Assembly (NCBI RefSeq): GCF_000444875.1
Contig: NC_021985.1
Location: 1,240,001 to 1,304,000 of the forward strand
Length of the DNA stretch: 64,000 nucleotides
From: Streptomyces collinus Tu 365
Lineage (GTDB): Bacteria; Actinomycetota; Actinomycetes; Streptomycetales; Streptomycetaceae
Reading direction: 5' to 3'
Shown: positions 38,891-47,627 of the stretch, in pieces
How positions within the stretch are numbered: the stretch's first letter is position 1
Layout of the letters: every line of letters starts with the position of its first letter
The notes under the pieces: model-generated
Told to the model about the DNA's origin: nothing
The model's input: only the letters and a program-made list of their open reading frames with translations
Databases searched by the model: none
Made by a program: the position numbers and the translations under genes

Positions 38891-39871
38891 TCAGGGCAGG
38901 GTCCACCACCGGACGGTGACGAAGTAGAAGACGACGGCCCAGACGACGATCGCGGCGACGACGACGGCGAGGCCGCGGAGGTTCTCCCTGACCGGTTCGT
39001 CCGGTGGTGGCCGCAGCCAGCGCCCGAGCAGCGGGTTCACGTAGAACGGCATGGTCAGGAAGCTCATGAGGAAGCTCGACAGCAGGTTGCCCACGAGCAG
39101 CCCGATCCAGAGCTTCAGGTGCAGCGGGGACAGCGCCAGCGTCAGCAGGACGACCGTCGGGTACAGGCCGACCCAGACGGCGAGCGACGTCCTGGTCTCG
39201 GAGGGCGGCGGCGGGGCCTGCGTGCCGTTGCCCTCGAAGGCGAACCAGCTCCCGAACGAGTTGTCGATCGTGTGGAGCCGGAAGTCGCTGAACCGGGCGC
39301 CTTCGGCCAGGATCCGGTGCCGCTGCGGCGAGGTCAGCCAGGCGTCGAGGTGCTCGGCGCTGTCGTAGCGGTAGAGCGTGGTCCACTCCTCCTGGAGCCC
39401 CTCGATGGGGCGGAAGAGCTCGGTGCCGCGGAACCCCTCGAACTTGCCCTCCTCCTCGACCATGCGGTGCTGCCAGTCCAGGAAGTCGTCGACCTGGTCG
39501 GGGTGGACGCGGTGCGTGACCACCACGGTGACCAGCGGGTCCAGCATCTGGGTCCCGCTGCTGACCACCTGCTGGGTGGCGGGTCCGGCGAAGTACTTGG
39601 AGCCGACGTCGAGGTACGTCTGCCGGGTCGCGCTGTTGATCCACGCCTGGAGGTGGGCGACCGAGTCGAACCGGTACACGACGACCCAGTCGGTCTGCAG
39701 CGGGGTCGGCGGGGAGACCTCGGCGCCGAGGAAGCCGGGGTAGTAGGCGGCCGCGGCGTTGAGGTCCCGCTGCCACGACTCGAAGTCCCGCTCCGCCCCG
39801 GGCAGGACCGCCTGGCCGATGATCGCCGTTGCCGCGGCGGCGATGTTCTTCTGGGTCTTCTCGGCGTTCAT
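38891..39871 (-). CDS. Tandem ABM-domain (antibiotic biosynthesis monooxygenase-like) membrane-anchored protein
   Basis: A 326-residue protein. Two ferredoxin-like ABM domains follow each other (about 15-110: VLPGAERDFESWQRDLNAAAAYYPGFLGAEVS; about 112-205: VHPDQVDDFLDWQHRMVEEEGKFEGFRGTELF). Three hydrophobic segments at the C-terminus (VGLYPTVVLLTLALSPL, LWIGLLVGNLLSSFLMSF, LAVVVAAIVVWAVVFYFV) anchor it, with the ABM part on the cytoplasmic side. It is the last gene of the molybdenum hydroxylase operon and its ATG overlaps the preceding stop (ATGA). ABM proteins often act as small oxygenases or quinone/haem-degrading enzymes; here it may be an electron or substrate partner, by inference. Confidence 0.85.
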   Translation of the reverse strand: MNAEKTQKNIAAAATAIIGQAVLPGAERDFESWQRDLNAAAAYYPGFLGAEVSPPTPLQTDWVVVYRFDSVAHLQAWINSATRQTYLDVGSKYFAGPATQQVVSSGTQMLDPLVTVVVTHRVHPDQVDDFLDWQHRMVEEEGKFEGFRGTELFRPIEGLQEEWTTLYRYDSAEHLDAWLTSPQRHRILAEGARFSDFRLHTIDNSFGSWFAFEGNGTQAPPPPSETRTSLAVWVGLYPTVVLLTLALSPLHLKLWIGLLVGNLLSSFLMSFLTMPFYVNPLLGRWLRPPPDEPVRENLRGLAVVVAAIVVWAVVFYFVTVRWWTLP

Positions 39872-42594
39872 GGTGCTCGACCCGCCGGCATCGACTGCTC
39901 CGCGGGGAGTCTGCCGTACACGCGTTCAGGAGTCAGCGGCAGCGCGCGGAAGCGGACGCCCGTGGCGTCGTGCACCGCGTTCGCCAGGGCGGGCGCCACC
40001 GGGTTGATGCAGCACTCCGCCATCCCCTTGGCCCGCATGGGTCCCACCGAGTCCGCCGAGCCGACCAGCAGGACGTCGGTCCGGGGGATGTCGGCGTAGG
40101 TGGGGATGCGGTAGTTCCTCAGGTTGGGGTTGACCATGGCGCCGTGGTCGTCGACGTGGTGGTTCTCGGTCAGCGCGAAGCCGATCCCCTGGGCGACACC
40201 GCCCTCGATCTGTCCCCTGACCTGTGCGGGGTTGATGATCACCCCGGCGTCCGCGGCCTGCACGCTGTACAGGACGCGGATCTCGCCCGTCACGCGGTGC
40301 ACGGCGACGCGGAAGCCCTGGGTGTTGGAGGTGACGCTCCGGGGCGAGCCGTACGCCTTGCGTGCGGCGGTGAAGCGGATCCCGCGCCCGCGGGCCAGCG
40401 CGACGAGTTCGGCGAGCGGCACCCGCCGGTCCCCGCAGAGGACGCCGTCGTCGTCCATCGCGCACATCACGACGTGGACGCCCGTGTGCGCCGCGGCGAA
40501 CTCCAGGATGCGGTCGCGCACGGCGCCGGCCGCCCGCAGCACCGCGTTGCCCGCGACGAAGAGGCCCGCGCTCGCGAAGGCCCCGGTGTCGAACCCGGTG
40601 CGGTCGGTGTCGGACTGCACCAGCCGGATCCGCGAGGGCACCGTGCCGAGCTGGGCGGCCGCCATCTGCACATGGGCGGTGGAGGTGCCCTCCCCGAACT
40701 CGACCGTTCCGACGGCCAGTTCGTAGATCAGGTCGTCGCCCAGCGTGACCCATGCCTCGGAGAGGTGCTCGGTCGGCGGCGCGGTCTCGTGCAGCGAGCT
40801 CGCCACACCGGTGCCGACGAACCACTCGGGTCCGGGAGCCGCCTGGCCTGCGGTACGGGCCAGCGCGTCCCCCACCAGGTCGATGCACTCGGCGAGCCCG
40901 TCCTCGGTGAAGACCACGTCGTCGGGACCGTCGTGCAGGGCGACCAGGGGGTCACCGGGCCGGACGATGTTGCGCCGGCGCAGTTCCAGCGGGTCGAGGT
41001 GGAGGGCGCGGGCCAGTTCGTCCATCGCCGACTCCACGGCGAACGCCGGCTGCGTCATGCCGTAGCCGCGCAGCGCCCCGCTGGGCACGGTGTTGGTGTA
41101 GACGGAGTACGCGTCGTACTTCTTGTTGGGGCAGCGGTAGATCATGACGGCGGCTCCGCCCGCGTACAGCGTCTCGCCGCCGTGATTGCCGTAGGCGCCC
41201 GTGTTCGACACGTTGCGCACCTGGAACGCGGTGAGCGTGCCGTCGGCCTTCGCACCGAGCCTGACCGTCAGGCTCATCGGGTGCCTCGGGGAGGCCGTGG
41301 TGAACTCCTCCTCGCGGGTGAACTCGAGGCAGGTGGGCCGCCCGGTGTCCAGGGTGGCGAGGGCGACGAGATCCTCCGTGATCACCTCCTGCTTGCCGCC
41401 GAATCCGCCGCCGACGCGCTTGCAGAACACCCGCAGCCGGTCGGGGCGCAGCGCGAACAGGTACTCCAGTTTGACCTTGGCGATCGAGGGCGACTGCGAG
41501 CTGGTGCGGACGTTCAGCCGGCCGTCCTCCATCCAGGCGATCGAGCCGTGGGTCTCCAGGTGCGCGTGCTGCACCCGCGGGGAGAAGTAGGTGCCCTCGT
41601 GGATCACGTCGGCGGCGGCGAACCCCGCGTCGACGTCCCCGATGTGCGTGTGCAGCTCGACGAGGACGTTGTGGACGGGGTCGCGGACGAACGGGTCGTC
41701 GGAGCCGTGCAGTTGGGGTGCGCCGTCGGCCATCGCCGCCTCGGGTTCGAACACCGCGGGCAGCACCTCGTACTCCACCGCGAGCCGCCGGCAGCCCTCC
41801 TCGGCCGCCCCGACGGTGTCGGCAAGGACCGCGGCGACGCGCTGGCCGGTGAAGCGGACCGTGTCGTCGAGGACGTAGGTGTCGTCCGGGTCGACCAGGT
41901 GGTCGGTGTGGATGGCCGTGGTGAAGCGCCGGCGGGGCACGTCCCGCCACGTGTAGACCCGGTGCACGCCGGGCACCGCGAGGGCGGCGCTCTCGTCGAC
42001 CGAGCGGATCCGGGCGTGCGCGTGGGGCGAGTGGAGCACCTTGAGGTGCAGCATGCCGTCGATGTGCGTGTCCATGGTGAACTCGGCGTGCCCGGTGACC
42101 ACGTCGCGGGCCGCCGGGGCGCCGACACTCGTGCCGACGGCCCGGCCCGGCGCCGCCGTCTCCACCGCGCCGACGCCCTTCACGGCGTCCTCGATCGCCC
42201 GGTAGCCGGTGCAGCGGCAGAGGTTGCCCTTCAGGGCCCGTGGCAGGTCGGCCTTCTGGTCGTCGGTGAAGGTCGCCGACGTCATGATCATCCCGGCGGT
42301 GCAGAAGCCGCACTGGAACCCGGGTGCGTCCTCGAACTGCCGCTGCACGGGGTGCGGGGCGCCGGGCCGTCCCAGGCCCTCGATCGTGGTCACCTCGCGG
42401 CCGTCCGCGCGGAACGCGGGGGTGATGCAGCTGTGCACCGGCGCGCCGTCGAGCCACACCGTGCAGGCGCCGCAGTCGCCGGCGTCGCAGCCCTTCTTCA
42501 CGCCGAAGTGGCCGAGTTCGCGCAGGAAGGTGCGCAGGCACTGGCCGGGGGCCGGATCCCGGTCGAACTCCCTGCCGTTGACGAGGTAGCTCAT
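39868..42594 (-). CDS. Fused [2Fe-2S]-molybdopterin subunit of a xanthine-oxidase-family molybdenum hydroxylase
   Basis: A 908-residue protein. Residues 1-80 are the plant-ferredoxin-like FeS domain (GCDAGDCGACTVWLDG), about 85-145 the second FeS domain (FQCGFCTAGMIMTSATF, GNLCRCTGYRAIEDAV). The rest is the large molybdenum domain (FCKRVGGGFGGKQE, GALRGYGMTQPAFAVESAMDELA, GQIEGGVAQGIGFALTE, KGMAECCINPVAPAL with the catalytic Glu). The length and domain order resemble Desulfovibrio aldehyde oxidoreductase (MOP), but here a separate FAD subunit is encoded upstream. RGYG replaces the CO dehydrogenase AYRCSFR motif, so it is not a CODH. Substrate (purine, aldehyde or N-heterocycle) is undecided. 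Both ends overlap neighbours by four bases. Confidence 0.92.
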   Translation of the reverse strand: MSYLVNGREFDRDPAPGQCLRTFLRELGHFGVKKGCDAGDCGACTVWLDGAPVHSCITPAFRADGREVTTIEGLGRPGAPHPVQRQFEDAPGFQCGFCTAGMIMTSATFTDDQKADLPRALKGNLCRCTGYRAIEDAVKGVGAVETAAPGRAVGTSVGAPAARDVVTGHAEFTMDTHIDGMLHLKVLHSPHAHARIRSVDESAALAVPGVHRVYTWRDVPRRRFTTAIHTDHLVDPDDTYVLDDTVRFTGQRVAAVLADTVGAAEEGCRRLAVEYEVLPAVFEPEAAMADGAPQLHGSDDPFVRDPVHNVLVELHTHIGDVDAGFAAADVIHEGTYFSPRVQHAHLETHGSIAWMEDGRLNVRTSSQSPSIAKVKLEYLFALRPDRLRVFCKRVGGGFGGKQEVITEDLVALATLDTGRPTCLEFTREEEFTTASPRHPMSLTVRLGAKADGTLTAFQVRNVSNTGAYGNHGGETLYAGGAAVMIYRCPNKKYDAYSVYTNTVPSGALRGYGMTQPAFAVESAMDELARALHLDPLELRRRNIVRPGDPLVALHDGPDDVVFTEDGLAECIDLVGDALARTAGQAAPGPEWFVGTGVASSLHETAPPTEHLSEAWVTLGDDLIYELAVGTVEFGEGTSTAHVQMAAAQLGTVPSRIRLVQSDTDRTGFDTGAFASAGLFVAGNAVLRAAGAVRDRILEFAAAHTGVHVVMCAMDDDGVLCGDRRVPLAELVALARGRGIRFTAARKAYGSPRSVTSNTQGFRVAVHRVTGEIRVLYSVQAADAGVIINPAQVRGQIEGGVAQGIGFALTENHHVDDHGAMVNPNLRNYRIPTYADIPRTDVLLVGSADSVGPMRAKGMAECCINPVAPALANAVHDATGVRFRALPLTPERVYGRLPAEQSMPAGRAP

Positions 42595-43418
42595 GCCAGG
42601 TCCCCAGCCGTGAGTTCACGGCAGATCTCCTCGGCGAAGTGCCGTGTGAGGTGCCGGCGGTGGTCGGGGGTCCCGTTGGGATCGGCGAACCAGACGTCGG
42701 CCGGCACGGCGTCGAGGCGCTGCCGCAGGGTGCGGGCGTCGGGCAGGGAGTCGAAGGCGATGCGCAGCGGCCGGGTGGTCCCGGCGGTGATCGTCAGCAA
42801 CAGGTCGTTGCCGCCCGGCCGTTGGGTGCCGACGAGGAACACCGTCGACCGGCCGAGCCGGGTCAGGGTGAACCGGCGGTGCGCGGTGCGCTTGCGCAGC
42901 GCGTGCTCCGGGACGGTGACCCGCCGCAGGATCTCCCCGGGGGCGAGCACGTTGCGGTGATCGCCGGTGACGAAGTCGAGGGCGTCGACGAAGCGCACGG
43001 AGCCGTCGGGCGCCCAGAGTTCGTAGCGTGCCTCCAGCGCGACCGTCAGCGTGATCATCGGCCCGGCGGGCAGGGACATGCAGATGTTGCCGCCGACGGT
43101 CGCCGCGTTCCAGACCTTGAACGAGGACAGGAACGCCTCGCAGCTCTCCCGGATGAGGATCCCGGCGGTCCAGCGCAGCGGCCATCGGAAGGCGTGGAGA
43201 TCGTGAATGGTGCAGGTGGCGCCGATCTCCAGGCCGTCGCCGGTCGGGACGAGCGGTTCCCAGGGCAGCGCCGTCAGGTCGATCAGCCGTCGCAGGTCCG
43301 GTTGCTCCGTGGAGTAGAGCCACGTCCCCCCGGCGAGCCAGGCGTCGCCCTCGTGCCAGTCCGCGCCCGGCCGGTCGGACGGCCGCCGGACTACCTGGGT
43401 GATGGTGTTGAGGTCCAT
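42591..43418 (-). CDS. FAD-binding subunit of the molybdenum hydroxylase
   Basis: A 275-residue protein of the CO dehydrogenase/xanthine dehydrogenase medium-subunit family. FAD motifs are WLAGGTWLYS (residues about 27-36) and NAATVGGNICMSLPAGPMITL. The C-terminal CODH_FAD_C part is present (LTRLGRSTVFLVG ... RPLRIAFDSLPDA), and the last residues LTAGDLA precede an ATGA overlap with the FeS-Mo subunit. It would pass electrons from the FeS clusters to NAD+, oxygen or a membrane acceptor. The promoter region 43419-43480 has an A+T-rich stretch (GATAAAATACGA on the minus strand). Confidence 0.88.
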   Translation of the reverse strand: MDLNTITQVVRRPSDRPGADWHEGDAWLAGGTWLYSTEQPDLRRLIDLTALPWEPLVPTGDGLEIGATCTIHDLHAFRWPLRWTAGILIRESCEAFLSSFKVWNAATVGGNICMSLPAGPMITLTVALEARYELWAPDGSVRFVDALDFVTGDHRNVLAPGEILRRVTVPEHALRKRTAHRRFTLTRLGRSTVFLVGTQRPGGNDLLLTITAGTTRPLRIAFDSLPDARTLRQRLDAVPADVWFADPNGTPDHRRHLTRHFAEEICRELTAGDLA

Positions 43419-43576
43419 GAGAACCGGCCTGGAGGACGGAATCAGACGCTCTGGTCACTTCCGTCGTATTTTATCCCAGCCGATGGGCGGGGGCCCGGGG
43501 AAGCGCGACCGCCTCGGGCGGAGACGGACCGCCGAAAGCAGCCGGGACACCACCGACAGTCACCCCCTGCTGGTGG

Positions 43577-43644
43577 ACCCGGGCGGCGACGGCGGGCTCC
43601 TCGTCGCCGCCCGGGTAGCTCTCCCGGTCCCCGCGGGGACCGGG
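43577..43644 (-). terminator. Tandem hairpins downstream of the M4 protease gene
   Basis: A 15-bp perfect stem (43577-43591 with 43602-43616, 10-base loop) is followed toward the protease stop by a second hairpin, 43623-43632 with 43635-43644 (10-bp arms, 2-base centre). They lie 26-93 bases after the stop at 43670 on the minus strand. They terminate protease transcription and separate it from the molybdenum enzyme operon. Confidence 0.8.
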
Positions 43645-43669
43645 GCGTGGTGGGGGGCCGCCCGGTGGG

Positions 43670-45268
43670 TCAGGAGACGCTGACCGCGCTCCAGGCGGCG
43701 GCCGTGGCGGCGTACTCGGGGCTCGAGGCGCCGTACAGGTCCTTCGCCGCGTTCAGGGTCGCGGTGCGGGCGCCCTTGTAGTCGGTGGTGGAGGTCATGT
43801 AGACGGTCAGCGCCCGGTACCAGATGGCGGAGGCCTTCTGGTTGCCGATGCCCGTGACGGTGGAGCCGTTGCAGGTGGGGCTGTTGTAGGCGACGCCGTT
43901 GACGGTCTTGGCGCCGCTGCCCTCGCTCGCGAGGTAGAACCAGTGGTTGGCGACGCCGGAGGAGTAGTGCACGTCGAGCCGGCCGACCGACTTCGACCAG
44001 CAGTCGGCGGAGCGGCCGTCCAGGGACGGCTTGTCGAAGCGGCGCAGCCACGGCGGGGTGGACTGGTCGCTGAAGAGGTAGTCGGGCCGGTCCACCGGAT
44101 TGTCGGCGTACCACTCGACCATGGTGCCGAGGATGTCGCTGGTGGCCTCGTTCAGGCCGCCGGACTCACCGCTGTAGCGCAGGTTGGCGGTGGCCGAGGT
44201 GACGCCGTGGGTCATCTCGTGGCCCATGGTGTCCAGGTCGACCTGCTCGGGGTCGGTGACGCCGTCGCCGTCGCCGGTCATCATGCAGAAGCAGGAGTCG
44301 GACCACTGGGCGTTGTCCCAGTGGGTGCCGACGTGGACGAAGACGGTGGCGCCGCGGCCGTCGTTCTTGATGCCGTTGCGGCCGAAGGTCTTCTTGTAGT
44401 AGTCGTACGTCTCCGCGGTGTTGACGTGCGCGTCGACGGCGGCGGTGGCCCGGTCCGCGGAGAACTTCTTCCCGTCGCCCCAGATGTCGTCGGCGTCCGT
44501 GAAGAGGGTGCCGGAGGAACTCTTCACGGACGAGGACGAGAGGTTGTGCGCGTCCTTGGTGACGTGGCCGCGCACCGGGTCGATCAGGGCGAAGGAGCCG
44601 TCGGCCTGCTGGGTGGTGTCGATGGCGACGTCACCGGTGTACTCGGAGTGGCCGGTGCCGGTCGCCTCGCGCTCGGCGTCGTAGTTCTCGATCGCCTTGC
44701 CGGTGGTGGCGTCGGTGACGAAGACCTCGCCGTGCGGCTGGCCCTTGTCCCCCACGCCCTGCACGGTGGTGCGCCAGGCCAGGCGCGGGGTGCCGTCGGC
44801 GGCCCACACGATCAGCTCCGGGGTGGACCTGGCGTCGCGCACCAGCCCGTGCGCGCGCTTCAGCGCGCCGGCCGCGGTGTCCTCGGCGCCGACGGCGGGG
44901 GTGACGGAGGCGAGCTTCACCGCATGGGCCCTGGCGCGGGTGGATCCTCTGAGCGAGCCGTCGGCCTTCTGGTGGACGACGAAGTCGCCGCCGACGACGG
45001 GGAGTCCGTGGTAGGTCCGCTCGAAGCGGACGTGCTGGGTGCCGTCCGCGTCGATGACGACGTCCTTGACGTGCAGTCGCTGACCGGCGCCGAAGCCGAA
45101 GGTGCCGGCGTGCCGGGCCACGTTCGCCCTGGCGTGGGATATCGCCGTGTCGCGGACCGGGGCGTGGCGCACCGTGCCGGTCTGCGAGTGCGCCGGAAGG
45201 GCCGTCGCTCCCGTGGTGATGACGCCGGCGGCGACCATCGCGGAAAGGGCAAGAAAGGGACGGGACAT
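43670..45268 (-). CDS. Secreted M4-family (thermolysin-like) neutral zinc metalloprotease
   Basis: A 532-residue preproenzyme. Residues 1-29 are a signal peptide (FLALSAMVAAGVITTGATALPAHS). FTP/PepSY propeptide regions follow (about 45-195). The catalytic domain has GHEMTHG with the HEMTH zinc motif at residues 350-354, NEATSD supplying the third ligand, and the substrate histidine in GRLDVHYSSGVANHWFYL. It ends with a normal M4 C-terminal domain; no extra domain. The enzyme degrades external proteins for nutrition. It is transcribed after the LysR gene in the same direction, with an 18-bp palindrome about 100 bases upstream of its start. Confidence 0.94.
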   Translation of the reverse strand: MSRPFLALSAMVAAGVITTGATALPAHSQTGTVRHAPVRDTAISHARANVARHAGTFGFGAGQRLHVKDVVIDADGTQHVRFERTYHGLPVVGGDFVVHQKADGSLRGSTRARAHAVKLASVTPAVGAEDTAAGALKRAHGLVRDARSTPELIVWAADGTPRLAWRTTVQGVGDKGQPHGEVFVTDATTGKAIENYDAEREATGTGHSEYTGDVAIDTTQQADGSFALIDPVRGHVTKDAHNLSSSSVKSSSGTLFTDADDIWGDGKKFSADRATAAVDAHVNTAETYDYYKKTFGRNGIKNDGRGATVFVHVGTHWDNAQWSDSCFCMMTGDGDGVTDPEQVDLDTMGHEMTHGVTSATANLRYSGESGGLNEATSDILGTMVEWYADNPVDRPDYLFSDQSTPPWLRRFDKPSLDGRSADCWSKSVGRLDVHYSSGVANHWFYLASEGSGAKTVNGVAYNSPTCNGSTVTGIGNQKASAIWYRALTVYMTSTTDYKGARTATLNAAKDLYGASSPEYAATAAAWSAVSVS

Positions 45269-45369
45269 GAGGGGGAGATTCCTTCGCTCGTCGTGGGGTG
45301 ACGACGTCCTGGGACGTTGACGCGAAGTGTTCACCCGGTGACATGTTCCTGACGTGACTCCAGCTGGGA

Positions 45370-45387
45370 TATAACCCCGGGGTTATA
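45370..45387. promoter_or_regulatory. Perfect 18-bp palindrome between the LysR regulator and the M4 protease (candidate LysR operator)
   Basis: TATAACCCCGGGGTTATA is a perfect 18-bp palindrome, 102 bases upstream of the protease start and 28 bases after the LysR stop. A+T-rich ends in this G+C-rich DNA are notable. LysR/metalloprotease pairs are known in Streptomyces. With no loop it is less likely to be a terminator of the LysR gene than an operator of the protease promoter. Confidence 0.6.
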
Positions 45388-45414
45388 GGGGGCCCAGGCG
45401 TGTGCCGCGGGCGG

Positions 45415-46395
45415 TCACCGGTCCTCGCCGCGGGCGAACTCCTCGCCCCCGGCCTGCCACCAGGCCAGGTACGGCGGCCGCTGCCGCACCAGCGCCAGAT
45501 AGGCGGCCAGCAACCGCTCGCCGGCCGCGTCGGCGAGTTCCGCGGAGACCGTCCGGGTGTTCCGGGCCAGCAGCAGCCTCCGGTGCAACGGGACACCGGT
45601 GAGGGGCCGTTGCACGGTTCCCGGGGCGGAGACGTCGGCGGTCGGCCACACCCCGCAGACCGCGCGCCGGCCGGCGACCAGCACCTGGGCCACGGACAGG
45701 TCCGGCGTCACATGGGCGATGCTCGGCGTGAACCCCGCCGCCCCGCAGGTGAGCCGCAGGTACGCGTGCACACCGCTCTCGTCGGCCTCCGGCATGACCC
45801 ACTCCTCGTCCGCGAGTTCACGGAGGTCCACCGCGTCCTGACGCGCCAGCGGATGGTCCTCGGCGAGCAGGACGAAGACCGGCTCACGCAGCAGCGTGCG
45901 CGTCGCCACCGACTCGCCCACCGCGAGCGGGAATCCGGGGAACTCGCCGTACACCGCGATGTCGCACTTCGACAGGCTCAGCGACTTCACCAGGGCGTGT
46001 ACGGAGCGGCGGGCGTCTATGGTGAGCCGGCGCTCCGGGACGAGTTCGAAGAGGGCGGAGACCAGCAGGGACACCAGCGGGCCCGCGGTTCCGCCCGCCC
46101 GCAGCGGCGCGGCGGCCTGCCGGTCCGCCTCGGCCGCCGCCCGCGCGTACTCCCGCAGCCGGTCGAAGCCGCCGACCAGGTCACGGGCGCAGCGCAGGAC
46201 GTACTCGCCGTTCTCGTTCGGCGTCACCCCGTCCGCGCCGCGTACGAACAGCGGCCCGCCCAGTTCGTGTTCGATGCGTTTCAGCTGGGCGCTGGTGGCC
46301 GGCTGGGACAGCTGCAGCCGTGCGGCCGCCTTCCGGATGCTGCCGGCCTCGGCGACGGTGAGCAGGACACGGAGATGCCGGAACTCCAGGTGCAT
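45415..46395 (-). CDS. LysR-family transcriptional regulator, probably of the adjacent metalloprotease
   Basis: A 326-residue LTTR. The N-terminal HTH is LEFRHLRVLLTVAEAGSIRKAAARLQLSQPATSAQLKRIEHELG, followed by a LysR substrate-binding domain (LTIDARRSVHALVKSLSLSKCDIAVYGE, FVLLAEDHPLA). C-terminal extension to about residue 326 is slightly long. In Streptomyces, neutral metalloprotease genes are often preceded by an LTTR activator (as nprR/mprR types). The gene lies upstream of and on the same strand as the protease. ATG 46395 is the standard start (MHLEFRHLRV). Confidence 0.9.
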   Translation of the reverse strand: MHLEFRHLRVLLTVAEAGSIRKAAARLQLSQPATSAQLKRIEHELGGPLFVRGADGVTPNENGEYVLRCARDLVGGFDRLREYARAAAEADRQAAAPLRAGGTAGPLVSLLVSALFELVPERRLTIDARRSVHALVKSLSLSKCDIAVYGEFPGFPLAVGESVATRTLLREPVFVLLAEDHPLARQDAVDLRELADEEWVMPEADESGVHAYLRLTCGAAGFTPSIAHVTPDLSVAQVLVAGRRAVCGVWPTADVSAPGTVQRPLTGVPLHRRLLLARNTRTVSAELADAAGERLLAAYLALVRQRPPYLAWWQAGGEEFARGEDR

Positions 46396-46675
46396 GACAC
46401 TCCCCCGCTCCACGCGGAGGGTCCCCGTCGCACCCCCCGTGACCAGCAGAACCCGCTGCCCGAGGGCATGGTGACCAAGAATCCGACGGACCCGCGGGGG
46501 CGGCAAGCACGGGACGGTAAAACCTCCGTGCGCACCCGGGACCGCGCGACCGGCCCGCGTGACCGGCCCGCGCGGTCGTGCGGTTCCCCCGTGGTCCGGA
46601 CGCTTTGCCCGCCCGCGTCTCCCGGCGCACCCTGGAAGGAGCCGGACACCCCCTCGACGCTCCCCCGGAGTCCCC

Positions 46676-47335
46676 ATGTACGGCGCTCCCCACCTCGTCA
46701 GCGACGTGATGACCCGGACGGTCGCCACCGTCGGCCGCCGGGCACCCTTCACCGAGATCGTGCACCTGATGCGGGACTGGGAGATCAGCGCCCTGCCCGT
46801 GATCGAGGACGAGGGCCAGGTGGTCGGTGTGGTCTCCGAGGCGGACCTGCTGCCGCCCGCGGAGGAGCTCCCGGACGAGCCCGGCGCGGGTCGTCTCGTG
46901 CCGCGCGGGCCCGTCGCCGCGGCGAGGGCGGGTGCGCCGCTCGCGGGAGACCTCATGTCCGCCCCCGCCGTCACCGTCCGGGCCGACGCCACCCTCGCCG
47001 AGGCCGCGCGCCTCATGGCACGCGAGGGGATCAAGCGGCTGCCCGTGGTGGACGACGCCGATCTGCTGGCCGGTGTGCTCAGCCGGGCCGACCTGCTCAA
47101 GGTCTTCCTGCGCGACGACGAGGACATCGCCGAGGAGGTGCGGCGCGAGATCGCCCCGTTCCTCTTCCCGCCGCCGTCGTCGGCCGTGCGGGTGGAGGTG
47201 CGCGACGGTGTCGTGACGCTCACCGGCCGGGTCCGCGACACCGCCCTCGTCCCGGTGGCCGCGCGCCTGGTCAGGGCGGTCGAAGGGGTGGTGGACGTCG
47301 AGTTCGACCTCGCGCACGAAGGCGTGACGCCCTGA
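46676..47335 (+). CDS. CBS-pair and BON domain protein
   Basis: A 219-residue protein. Two CBS motifs (VSDVMTRTVATVGRRAPFTEIVHLMRDWEISALPVIEDEGQVVGVVSEADLL; GDLMSAPAVTVRADATLAEAARLMAREGIKRLPVVDDADLLAGVLSRADLL) form a nucleotide-binding Bateman module. The BON domain at the end (VRVEVRDGVVTLTGRVRDTALVPVAARLVRAVEGVVDVEF) is usually linked to membranes or phospholipids. Such fusions are common in actinobacteria near universal stress protein genes and are often part of redox/hypoxia regulons. It is followed by a USP gene in the same direction. ATG 46676. The exact role is unknown. Confidence 0.88.
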   Translation: MYGAPHLVSDVMTRTVATVGRRAPFTEIVHLMRDWEISALPVIEDEGQVVGVVSEADLLPPAEELPDEPGAGRLVPRGPVAAARAGAPLAGDLMSAPAVTVRADATLAEAARLMAREGIKRLPVVDDADLLAGVLSRADLLKVFLRDDEDIAEEVRREIAPFLFPPPSSAVRVEVRDGVVTLTGRVRDTALVPVAARLVRAVEGVVDVEFDLAHEGVTP

Positions 47336-47516
47336 CCGGCGGACCGACGGGCGGGCGGACCGGCCCACCGGCCATCGGCCCCCCGGCCTCGTTGTCGGAG
47401 GGCGGGGGCCGCCTGGAAACCACCCGGGAACCGCCGGTGCCCGGCGGGCCGTGCATGACGGTCACGGAATCGGCGGCGGCGTCCCGCGGCGCCGCCCCAG
47501 GAAGGAGACGAGGGCG

Positions 47517-47627
47517 ATGCCCGCACCCGCACCCGCACCCGCACCCGCACCCGTGAGAAGGAACGACCCGGCCGGACCGGCCACCCGCACCGCGGCGAGG
47601 GGAGGCGACCGTGTCCGGGCCCGGTGA
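47517..47627 (+). CDS. Possible small ORF with proline-alanine repeat
   Basis: A 36-codon open frame begins with five tandem CCCGCA hexamers after ATG 47517 (47520-47549), encoding (PA)5, and ends at 47627, overlapping the USP start by 17 bases. AGGAAGGAGACGAGG upstream is a good ribosome-binding site. The product is PA-rich then basic (VRRNDPAGPATRTAAR). It may be translated in coupling with the USP gene, or may be only a repeat in the leader. No similarity recognised. Confidence 0.25.
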   Translation: MPAPAPAPAPAPVRRNDPAGPATRTAARGGDRVRAR

